Positions 6,769 through 13,270 of a DNA stretch of 13,270 nt are shown here, piece after piece. Numbering within the stretch: the stretch's first letter is position 1; the number at the start of each line of letters is the position of its first letter. Source of the stretch: Desulfobacterales bacterium (GTDB lineage Bacteria; Desulfobacterota; Desulfobacteria; Desulfobacterales; JASFBJ01); NCBI GenBank assembly GCA_030149585.1, contig JASFBJ010000073.1, positions 1 to 13,270 of the forward strand. Reading direction: 5' to 3'. A program made the translations under genes and the position numbers. The notes beneath the pieces are model-generated. The model worked only from the letters and a program-made list of their open reading frames with translations. It searched no databases and was not told the DNA's origin.

Positions 6769-8436
6769 CTACAGCGGGAATTGAACTATAAACGTTGTTC
6801 CGGCGTTAATTTCGCTTTCAACGGTTATTTCTCCCCCAAGCCCGTTCACTATCCCGTATACAGTACTCAATCCAAGACCTGTTCCCTGTCCAACCGGCTT
6901 TGTAGTAAAAAAGGGAAGGTATATTTTTTCCATGTCTTCGGGTGAAATTCCACATCCATTATCAATAACTTTTATAACCAAATTTCCCTTATTTTGAGAA
7001 CATTTAATACGTATCTCAGCAGGAGATTTGCCCTTTAGTGCGTGAATGGCATTATTAATAAGATTTAAGAAAACCTGCTGAAGCTGGTTGGGATCACTCA
7101 TGATAGGCAAAATATCCGGGTCAAACTCCTGAATAATACGTATATTCTCAAGATATGCCCGCTGTTCAACCATCCTCACTACTTCAGGCAGGAAGTTTTG
7201 GATCTCTATTTGCTGCATTGAACTGTCCGTTTTTCTGGCAAATTTGAGAAGACCCTGTGTTATATTGCCGCAACGGTCAATCTGAATCCCGATTTGCTCC
7301 ACAGAATCAGTCAGGAGCCGTAAGTTCTCAGGGTCTTGTTTTTTTATAATTTCTTCAATATCAGGGATTATATCGTTGATCATGGTAAGTTCCGACTTCA
7401 TGACCTGGAGGGGGTTATTTATTTCATGGGCGAGACCTGTGCTCATCTCTCCAACTTCAGCCAGTTTTCCAGCTATAACTAGCTGCGTTTTCATCTGCTG
7501 TTTTTCCATATCAGCAAAATTTAGTCTGTTTACAATGCGTGTGGCCTGGATATAACCCATGATTACCACCACGATCACCCCTCCGATTATTATTATAATC
7601 GAAATAATTGCCGAAAATCTTAATGGAGCATAGGCATCGTTTGCAGCCTGCCTTACCACCATAATCCATCCAGTGGATTTAAGCTCGCCGGCAGCATAGA
7701 GATACTGCCTGAAAAAAGAACTTCCAGTGGAAAAAGAGGTTATTTTTTCATTATCAATATGGTAATTATGAAAATCCTGATCAGCTTCCATTAATCTGCC
7801 GCCTGATCTGCGCCTGCTCTGCAAAATGCCTTTTTGGTTGACAAGATATGCCTCTCCTGTTTTGCCTATTCTTATATTTTCAACAAGATCGTTGAATGCA
7901 AATGTATCTATAGTGGCTCTAAGATACCAGGTGCGGCTTCCTTCATCCCGGCGCACTACAATAACAAAATGAGGGATTTTCCGATATCCGAGAAACACAT
8001 CGGAAATATACAGGCCCTTGTCTTCAACAGCCTTGAACCATTCTGTTTGAGCGTAATTTTTGCCTGCCAGATCATAGGGGCCGGCATAGGCCAAATGATT
8101 TCCTTTTTCATCAAATACCCCAAGATCGAAAAATGCCACGGACCCTGACTGAAGCCTGCGAAATATCCTGGTCAAACTGGTCTCGTTTTTCAGCTCTTCA
8201 ATGCTGTATGAAGATGATATGAATTTAAGATTGGCTACCTTTTCCCCAAGAAACCGGCAAATAAGAGCTCGATGATCTGTTGCGATACGCTCAAGCTCAG
8301 AGCTTACCTGCCTGCTTGAATAAGAGGCGAAATAATATACAAGGATGCCAAACACGACAAGGACTATGATAAACGGCACCATTAACACCCGGATCAGGAT
8401 CATTTTTCGGGTCTGTTTAAAATTATCCTTTTCCAC
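6769..8436 (-). CDS. Membrane sensor histidine kinase with dCache-like sensor
   Basis: A 555-residue kinase with the same layout as the other two: TM1 at about 12-36, extracytoplasmic sensor at about 40-270, TM2 at about 273-295, a short coiled linker, then HisKA and ATPase domains. His337 (GLAHEINNPL) is the phospho-acceptor; the N-box is FLNLINNAIHAL (457-467), G1 DNGCGI (492-497), the F-box PFFTTK (508-513) and G2 GQGTGLGLS (516-524). The sensor has the shared block GPYDLAGKNY...EWF...YISDVFLGYRKIPHF (about 119-157). The start codon is GTG, not ATG, with GGAG eight bases upstream. An ATG lying between that GGAG and the GTG is in another frame. Downstream come two receivers and a DASS transporter, its likely targets in order. 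The core is complete, so active phosphotransfer is expected; the ligand is unknown. Confidence 0.92.
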   Translation of the reverse strand: MEKDNFKQTRKMILIRVLMVPFIIVLVVFGILVYYFASYSSRQVSSELERIATDHRALICRFLGEKVANLKFISSSYSIEELKNETSLTRIFRRLQSGSVAFFDLGVFDEKGNHLAYAGPYDLAGKNYAQTEWFKAVEDKGLYISDVFLGYRKIPHFVIVVRRDEGSRTWYLRATIDTFAFNDLVENIRIGKTGEAYLVNQKGILQSRRRSGGRLMEADQDFHNYHIDNEKITSFSTGSSFFRQYLYAAGELKSTGWIMVVRQAANDAYAPLRFSAIISIIIIIGGVIVVVIMGYIQATRIVNRLNFADMEKQQMKTQLVIAGKLAEVGEMSTGLAHEINNPLQVMKSELTMINDIIPDIEEIIKKQDPENLRLLTDSVEQIGIQIDRCGNITQGLLKFARKTDSSMQQIEIQNFLPEVVRMVEQRAYLENIRIIQEFDPDILPIMSDPNQLQQVFLNLINNAIHALKGKSPAEIRIKCSQNKGNLVIKVIDNGCGISPEDMEKIYLPFFTTKPVGQGTGLGLSTVYGIVNGLGGEITVESEINAGTTFIVQFPL

Positions 8437-8444
8437 GATTCATA

Positions 8445-8448
8445 CTCC
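8445..8448 (-). promoter_or_regulatory. Ribosome binding site for the GTG-started kinase
   Basis: GGAG on the minus strand, eight bases before the GTG at 8436. It is the only good initiation signal near the N-terminus in this frame and supports a GTG start. Confidence 0.55.
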
Positions 8449-8472
8449 AATATTTATTTGAGCAAAAAACCC

Positions 8473-8958
8473 CTATCCATTATCGATCTCTTTGAGCCTG
8501 CGCAATATATCCCTTGGGGAGCTGGACTGAGAAATTTTCAGCAATTCGTTCATCTTTTTTTCTTCAATGTTTTTTCTGTTCATAATCCTCTTTTTGTAGG
8601 CGTCTTTAAGCACATCAAGGAGCTGCTCCAGTTCACAAGGTTTTTGCAAATATAGATATGCCCCGCTTTTAGTGCATTCTACAGCTGAATCAACAGACCC
8701 GTGGCCTGTAAGTATCACGACTTCCATCCACTCATGCTCTTTTTTAAGGGCCTTGAGGGTTTCTTCACCATCTATTCCCGGCATTTTCAGATCCACAAGA
8801 GCTATGTCCACGGGATTATTTCTTGCTGCTTCAAGGGCCGCCTCGCCGCGGTTCACAGCTATTACATTAAAATCCCTTACCTCCAGCCTGGTACTCATTG
8901 ACTTTAGAAATTCCTCTTCATCATCTACTAAGAGAAGATTGATTTTGTTTTTATCCAT
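8473..8958 (-). CDS. Stand-alone receiver-domain response regulator
   Basis: 161 residues. The receiver occupies about 6-125, with acidic pair Asp12/Asp13 (LLVDDEEEF), phospho-acceptor Asp56 (IALVDLKMPG), switch Thr84 (VILTGHG) and Lys106 (YLQKPCE), so it should accept a phosphoryl group. The remaining 35 or so residues are a charged helical tail ending SSSPRDILRRLKEIDNG; no DNA-binding or enzymatic output domain is present. The start was placed at 8958 because AAAGGAG stands seven bases upstream; the frame extends to a TTG at 9009, but that has no support. It follows the fusion after a 96-bp gap and precedes the second kinase by 36 bp, so it could be a phosphate shuttle between the kinases or act on a transporter by contact. 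The exact target is not visible. Confidence 0.9.
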   Translation of the reverse strand: MDKNKINLLLVDDEEEFLKSMSTRLEVRDFNVIAVNRGEAALEAARNNPVDIALVDLKMPGIDGEETLKALKKEHEWMEVVILTGHGSVDSAVECTKSGAYLYLQKPCELEQLLDVLKDAYKKRIMNRKNIEEKKMNELLKISQSSSPRDILRRLKEIDNG

Positions 8959-8965
8959 CTTAAAG

Positions 8966-8972
8966 CTCCTTT
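8966..8972 (-). promoter_or_regulatory. Ribosome binding site deciding the receiver start
   Basis: AAAGGAG on the minus strand, seven bases before the ATG at 8958. It favours the 161-residue product over the version that begins 17 codons earlier at a TTG. Confidence 0.75.
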
Positions 8973-9054
8973 CTTGGTGATTCATATTTTCAAATTTTAT
9001 TGGCCACAAACGAAAATGCTGTTTCCAAACTCGTAAGAGGCGTTATTTTAAAAG

Positions 9055-11121
9055 TTATATAGTTATCCATCTCCAATATCCGAAAAACACCCAGCCCCAC
9101 AACACGGCCATGCTCAAAAGAAACACAGCAAAACCGTGGAAAAAAAAGTCTTTCATTGTAATCAATTGCTCTCCTGTTTCAGGATCCTTTGCCATGCTGT
9201 AGACAATCGCATTATTGGGTGTGCCTATGATCAGCATGTGGGCAAATGAAGATGCAAATGCAGTTGCAAGACCAATCATTACAGGTGATGTCCCTGAAAG
9301 AGTGGCCATGGGCACGGTTATTGGGCCTACCGCGGCTACTGTGGCACCGTCGCTCATGAAATTGGTCAGGATACCTGTAATCAAACTTGTTGATACACAA
9401 AGGCCTGTTCCACTTCGCAGGAAATCAGGGAGAATAGATATAAAGCTGTTTGCAAGCCACAGGGCAGCGCCTGTGCATGCAAGGCCGTAGCCCATGGCGC
9501 TGGCTGCCGCATATAAGGCAACTACATCCATATGTATGCTGTTTATATCTTTCCATGTGAGAATTCCCACAATATTTAAAAGAACCAGCGCCAGGATAAC
9601 CGGCCCCCCCATGCCGACACTGCTTGACATTGTTATCCACATCAAAATAAGAAGAATTAAAACAGCCGCGGCCTTATACTCATCAGGGGTCATCTTGCCG
9701 ATTTTTTCTGATTCCCGCCTTACCTCGGCCGCGACATTTACTGATTTAACCAATATTTTTTTCCTGAAAACCATAAGAAAATATATGGCAATGGTAATGG
9801 ACATGACCGGCACAAAGGGCAATCCCATTTTTACCCATTGCCCAAAAGAAATATCTATGCCGTAGTCTGAAAAAATACCCAGCATCACAGCGTTACGCCC
9901 CCCTGCGGCAGGCGAACCAGGACCTCCGATATTTGCGCAAAAGGTGAGCATGAGAAGAAGCATTACTACCAAACCCTTATCTTTTTTAATGCCGGCGGAT
10001 TTTATAGCCCCCATATATGCAAGCATAAGAATAGGGGCGATAAAGGCAACCAGAGCGTGTTCTGAAAGAAATGACGCAGTCACAGACAAAAGCGGCGCAA
10101 AGATAAGTGCAAATTTGCGAAGTGATGTGCTGGTGCCAAGAAGCAGAATACCAATTCTGCGGTCAAGGCCTGTCTTGCCTATGGCTGCTGCAAAGGCAAG
10201 GACGCCGAAAATAAAGATGACGGAATCCTTTGCATAGGCCTTTGCCACCTGGCTCGGGGGGAGAACCCCGAAAAAATACATTAAAACCCCCACCAGCAGA
10301 GCAGTAATGCCGATGGGTAAAGCGCCGGTTGCCCAGAAAAGCGCTGCAATTACAAGCACTCCTACCATGACCTTTGCGCGAAAGGAAATCTTATTTGCGC
10401 TGTATGGCGTCTTTATTGTTTTCCCGTCGCTGGTCTTTGTTTTTTTATATAATTTAGCCTTTGCTGAATAATAATCCGATATGGTCTCGCCCACTTTCAT
10501 CTTTCGGTATTCAGAGTATCCGGAGATACTTTCTCCTGCAGTTCCTGTCTTTTTCTGGGCCAAAAAAGTTTTCATGGCGCTCGGCGTCGGCATATACGCA
10601 ATGCAAAAGAATAAAATGATGCCCAGTATAATTATACCAGGCCTGGCATTTTGCACGCCAAAGAGCCATTCTTTCAGACTATTTCTTTTAACTATCGGTA
10701 TTTCGTGCCGTGCAAGGGCATAGATACGTTCTTCGGCCGCCATTTTGATCATGCCTATTAACTCATCAAGGTTGCAGGGTTTTTCCAGATAGCAGAAAAC
10801 ATCATGTTTCCCTGTAACCCTGGCGGACTCAATATTACCATAAGCTGTATGCATAATTACCTGAACTTCAGGCCTGATTTTTTTCAACTCCTTAAGTGTC
10901 TCGATTCCATCCATGCCGGGCATCTTCTGGTCAAGAATTACAACCTGGGGATTTTTATGACGCACTATTTTAATGGCGTCTTCTCCATTATTTGTTTGAT
11001 AAACCTTGAATCCCCGATGGCTCAACTGCTGTGATAATGACTCACGAAACCTGTCTTCATCATCTACAAGCAATATTCTCGGCATTTTTTCTTTATTATT
11101 TTCCGCTGTTTTTTTCTCCAT
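9055..11121 (-). CDS. Receiver domain fused to DASS/SLC13-type anion transporter
   Basis: One uninterrupted 688-codon frame. Residues about 14-130 are a complete CheY-like receiver: acidic pair Asp20/Asp21 (LLVDDED), phospho-acceptor Asp64 (VVILDQKMPG), switch Thr92 (VIMHTAYG), Lys114 (YLEKPC). A linker of about 30 residues leads to TM1 at about 161-177, an extracytoplasmic insertion (about 178-247) and a DASS transporter core to the C-terminus. Core marks are the first-half loop CANIGGPGSPAAGGRN (395-410) and the second-half loop SFAHMLIIGTPNNAIVY (625-641). The usual Ser-Asn-Thr hairpins read SEH (353-355) and SDG (590-592). No Met lies between residues 127 and 177, so a separately started transporter keeping TM1 is unlikely. 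It should import or exchange a small divalent anion across the inner membrane; control by phosphorylation of Asp64 is inferred. It overlaps the kinase gene by 26 bp. Confidence 0.93.
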   Translation of the reverse strand: MEKKTAENNKEKMPRILLVDDEDRFRESLSQQLSHRGFKVYQTNNGEDAIKIVRHKNPQVVILDQKMPGMDGIETLKELKKIRPEVQVIMHTAYGNIESARVTGKHDVFCYLEKPCNLDELIGMIKMAAEERIYALARHEIPIVKRNSLKEWLFGVQNARPGIIILGIILFFCIAYMPTPSAMKTFLAQKKTGTAGESISGYSEYRKMKVGETISDYYSAKAKLYKKTKTSDGKTIKTPYSANKISFRAKVMVGVLVIAALFWATGALPIGITALLVGVLMYFFGVLPPSQVAKAYAKDSVIFIFGVLAFAAAIGKTGLDRRIGILLLGTSTSLRKFALIFAPLLSVTASFLSEHALVAFIAPILMLAYMGAIKSAGIKKDKGLVVMLLLMLTFCANIGGPGSPAAGGRNAVMLGIFSDYGIDISFGQWVKMGLPFVPVMSITIAIYFLMVFRKKILVKSVNVAAEVRRESEKIGKMTPDEYKAAAVLILLILMWITMSSSVGMGGPVILALVLLNIVGILTWKDINSIHMDVVALYAAASAMGYGLACTGAALWLANSFISILPDFLRSGTGLCVSTSLITGILTNFMSDGATVAAVGPITVPMATLSGTSPVMIGLATAFASSFAHMLIIGTPNNAIVYSMAKDPETGEQLITMKDFFFHGFAVFLLSMAVLWGWVFFGYWRWITI

Positions 11122-12832
11122 CCTCTACTCCTTTTAAATTTTGTAATGGAAAGGATACCGTAAACGAGCTTCCTGAACCCTTGAGACTCTGAACATTAAT
11201 TATTCCACCCATTGATTCCACAATTCCAAGAGAAACACTGAGGCCAAGGCCTGTGCCCTTTCCAATATCTTTTGTGGTAAAAAAAGGATTGAATATCCGG
11301 TCAATCTTCTCAGGCGCAATACCAACGCCGGTGTCGGTTATGGTGACATAGACATTTTTATCATCACTATGGGTTGCTATTGTCACAGTCCCTGGTCCTG
11401 AAATAGCATCGCCGGCATTATTGATAAGGTTCAAAAAAACCTGTCTAATCTGATCGTGGTCAAGAAGTATCTCCGGAATATCAGGTTCATATTCACAAAG
11501 GACTTTAATATCTTCAACCTTGAACTCTCGCTCCTTAATGCCGCTCATTACCTCATCAAGAATATTATTAACATTACACAAAACAAGACGGGGCGTATTT
11601 TTACGTCCCATTTCAAGCAGCTGCCTTGTAATTTTTCTCGCCCTAAAGGCTGCGGAATCAATAGTGTCGAGCTCTTTTATAATATTTTCAGGGCTGGAAT
11701 CCAGGTCAAAAGCAGGATCCAGCATATCTCTGATAACACCGCTTGTGGCAGTTATTATGGCAAGCGGGTTGTTGATTTCATGGGCCACTCCAGTGGCCAG
11801 CTCACCAACAGACGCCAGTTTGGAGGCATGAACGAGCTGGTATTGCAGTTCATCTCTTTTTTCTGCAATAGTCTGGACATGGCCTATCAACCTGTATGCC
11901 GTAAAGGAGATTAATCCGCCGACAATAATGAGGATAAAGGTGAGACCTGCTATCATAATTCGTCTTGTATGGTACATCCCTGCATGAACAATGCTTAAAG
12001 GTTGTCTGACAAGAAGGGCCCAGGGAGTTTCCTTGAGCCATGCATAGGCTATTATTACAGTGTCTCCATTTTTTTTAATTTCCTTTACTCCCGGGCTTGC
12101 TGTTTGTTCTGGCAAATAATCGCTTAACCCAAGCAGTTCTCCCCTGTCAGGATCAACAATCTGATAAAGCCCCTTATTATTAATAATGGAGCACTCAACC
12201 TCCTTGCCGTGACTTATGCTGCGCAAAAACATGTAAAATTTATCAGGATCCAGGGTTGATCGCATAACATAAAACCTGCCGTCAATCAGCTGCCTGGTTG
12301 CAATGGTAAAATGGGGTTTTTTCCTGAACCCCAAGTAAATATCACTGATAAAGTATTCCTGTTGATGATTCATCAATGTCTTGAACCACTCTTCATTGCT
12401 GTAATCTCTGCCTTCCAGATTTGGAAAAGGACCTGCGTATCCCTTTTGAACCCCCTTGGTATTGAGGAAACCAACATCAATAAACGCGTCACTTACCTGT
12501 CTTAAGTGCTGGAGATGATATTCCATATCGTGCCTGGTGGGATTGAGATTGAATTCACTGCTGTGGAACAGGTTAAAAAGATTGACCACCCTCTCCTGGA
12601 GAAAAAGGTCAATAGTATTTCTCTGACTTTCTGAAAGGGCGGTCAGATTGAGAATCCCGGTTTTTTTTAAAGTGTTATTAAACTGAAAGTGAAAATATAC
12701 TGAAAATGCGGCATATGGTAATATAAAACTGACCATAAGCCCGATAATAAGCCTTGCCCGAACCTGCTTGAAATATTTTCTGATATTTACATGTCCGTTC
12801 AAGATGTTATTTGCCTGGGGAGTGGTATTCAT
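11096..12832 (-). CDS. Membrane sensor histidine kinase with dCache-like sensor
   Basis: A 578-residue HisKA-type kinase. Order: a short cytoplasmic N-terminus, TM1 at about 28-47, a large extracytoplasmic sensor at about 50-288, TM2 at about 291-313, a short linker without an obvious HAMP or PAS domain, then the kinase core. His351 in GVAHEINNPL is the phospho-acceptor. The ATPase has an N-box (FLNLINNAGDAI, about 467-477), a G1 box (DTGVGI, 500-505), an F-box (NPFFTT) and a G2 box (GKGTGLGLS, 524-532), so it should be active. The sensor carries the block Y-x-GP-x4-GRDY...EEWF...YFISDIYLGFRKKPHF (about 132-175), shared with the two other kinases here and typical of PDC/dCache ligand-binding domains. 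The ATG follows AAGGGA. Its 3' end overlaps the receiver-transporter fusion by 26 bp, making that protein its obvious phosphorylation target. The ligand is unknown. Confidence 0.92.
   Translation of the reverse strand: MNTTPQANNILNGHVNIRKYFKQVRARLIIGLMVSFILPYAAFSVYFHFQFNNTLKKTGILNLTALSESQRNTIDLFLQERVVNLFNLFHSSEFNLNPTRHDMEYHLQHLRQVSDAFIDVGFLNTKGVQKGYAGPFPNLEGRDYSNEEWFKTLMNHQQEYFISDIYLGFRKKPHFTIATRQLIDGRFYVMRSTLDPDKFYMFLRSISHGKEVECSIINNKGLYQIVDPDRGELLGLSDYLPEQTASPGVKEIKKNGDTVIIAYAWLKETPWALLVRQPLSIVHAGMYHTRRIMIAGLTFILIIVGGLISFTAYRLIGHVQTIAEKRDELQYQLVHASKLASVGELATGVAHEINNPLAIITATSGVIRDMLDPAFDLDSSPENIIKELDTIDSAAFRARKITRQLLEMGRKNTPRLVLCNVNNILDEVMSGIKEREFKVEDIKVLCEYEPDIPEILLDHDQIRQVFLNLINNAGDAISGPGTVTIATHSDDKNVYVTITDTGVGIAPEKIDRIFNPFFTTKDIGKGTGLGLSVSLGIVESMGGIINVQSLKGSGSSFTVSFPLQNLKGVEDGEKNSGK
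11128..11134 (-). promoter_or_regulatory. Ribosome binding site fixing the fusion start
   Basis: On the minus strand AAAGGAG lies six bases before the ATG at 11121. It supports the start inside the end of the kinase gene. The alternative Met13 (just before PRILLVDDE) has only an A-rich leader and no clear Shine-Dalgarno sequence. Confidence 0.75.
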
Positions 12833-13270
12833 TTTTTCCCTTTTCTCTGATTTCTATCTTCCCGGCCAGGTGGCTGTCCGAAAATGTCCTTTTCCGATTT
12901 ATTACCTCCTGGTGGCTTGAAATTCTCCAATAATCTGGAAACTTCATCTTTAAGACGCTCAATACTGTCTCCTTCTTTTTCCACATAAGCGGAAGCATTA
13001 AAGGTTTCCAGATGATTATTATAATCTGATAAAAAGGCGTGTACAATTACCGGGATAGACGGTTTCCGCTCATTGAGCATTTCGATAATCTTTATTTCAC
13101 CTGCATCCCGCAAATCCGGGTCCAGAATAAGAAGATCAAAGGAATCATGATGAAATATCCAATCCAAAATTTCTCCGCCATTTTTTGCCACGCAAACATC
13201 ATAGCCTTCTTTCATCATTTCACGCATTAAGAAGTCTCGTACGTGGCGATTTCTATCAGCTATAAGGATT
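12829..13270 (-). CDS. Receiver-domain protein, N-terminus outside window
   Basis: The reading frame is open to the window edge, so the true start lies beyond base 13270; 146 residues are visible. The first visible residues, ILIADRN, fit beta-1 and the acidic pocket of a CheY-like receiver. The likely phospho-acceptor is Asp50 of the visible part (LLILDPD) and the conserved Lys is Lys98 (AYVEKEG). Two features are weak for a receiver: only one Asp is seen in the pocket where a pair is usual, and the switch Thr/Ser appears to be replaced (VIVHAF). A polar, basic tail of about 30 residues follows, with no recognisable output domain. The stop overlaps the start of the downstream kinase by four bases (ATGA), suggesting coupled translation. 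It probably acts as a phosphorelay partner or pseudo-receiver of that kinase. Receiver fold is fairly sure; function is not. Confidence 0.8.
   Translation of the reverse strand, partial: ILIADRNRHVRDFLMREMMKEGYDVCVAKNGGEILDWIFHHDSFDLLILDPDLRDAGEIKIIEMLNERKPSIPVIVHAFLSDYNNHLETFNASAYVEKEGDSIERLKDEVSRLLENFKPPGGNKSEKDIFGQPPGREDRNQRKGKK

Noticed and set aside
8959..9009. Longer N-terminus for the receiver gene, starting at TTG 9009
   Set aside because: The extra 17 codons have no ribosome site of their own, while AAAGGAG stands directly before the ATG at 8958 and the receiver fold starts just after it.
5345..11121. Lys-Pro-Cys at the active-site lysine in all four complete receivers
   Set aside because: It caught the eye as a possible redox switch, but KPC is common in receivers of deltaproteobacterial type, so by itself it is not evidence of special function.
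11456..11914. 152-codon plus-strand open frame
   Set aside because: It is antisense to the kinase core at 11096-12832, which has all catalytic boxes; no evidence supports the opposite strand.

Overview
The window is one dense block of minus-strand genes. It looks like a single operon-like run that enters at base 13270 and leaves at base 1, cut at both ends. Spacings are short (4-bp and 26-bp overlaps, otherwise gaps of about 26-96 bp). I see no convincing terminator or promoter inside it, no RNA gene, no mobile element and no CRISPR array, and no gene-free stretch reaches 300 bases. The moderately AT-rich composition, the density of two-component proteins, the receivers with Lys-Pro-Cys at the active-site lysine, and several divalent-anion transporters together suggest a Desulfobacterota (former deltaproteobacterial) genome, perhaps a sulfate reducer of the Desulfobacterales type. 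That is inference, not a taxonomic match.

Layout in transcription order (right to left). Module 1: a 3'-partial-in-view receiver protein (12829-13270), a dCache-like sensor histidine kinase (11096-12832), a 688-residue fusion of a receiver domain to a whole DASS/SLC13-type membrane transporter (9055-11121), and a stand-alone receiver protein (8473-8958). Module 2: a second sensor kinase (6769-8436), a stand-alone receiver (6280-6732), a receiver joined to a CBS-domain pair (5345-6253), and a second DASS transporter (3399-5255). Module 3: a 45-residue one-helix protein (3202-3339), a Yip1-like membrane protein (2675-3205), a third DASS transporter (1043-2623), and the N-terminal 337 residues of a third kinase (1-1013), truncated at its H-box.

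The striking point is that three related kinases, five receivers and three divergent DASS transporters are interleaved, yet no complete regulator in view has a DNA-binding or other classical transcriptional output domain. One receiver is covalently joined to a transporter. The simplest reading is that phosphorylation controls anion transport directly, at protein level, with the fusion as the clearest example and the free receivers (one with a probable nucleotide-sensing CBS pair) acting on the unfused transporters. This is inference; the domain content and gene order are seen directly.

The three transporters also depart from the family in the same way. The Asn of the first-half Ser-Asn-Thr hairpin is acidic in all three, the Asn of the second hairpin is Asp in two, and a conserved Arg occupies the place of the last Pro in the first-half substrate loop. 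Their substrate may therefore not be a standard dicarboxylate or sulfate, and coupling may not be standard sodium coupling.
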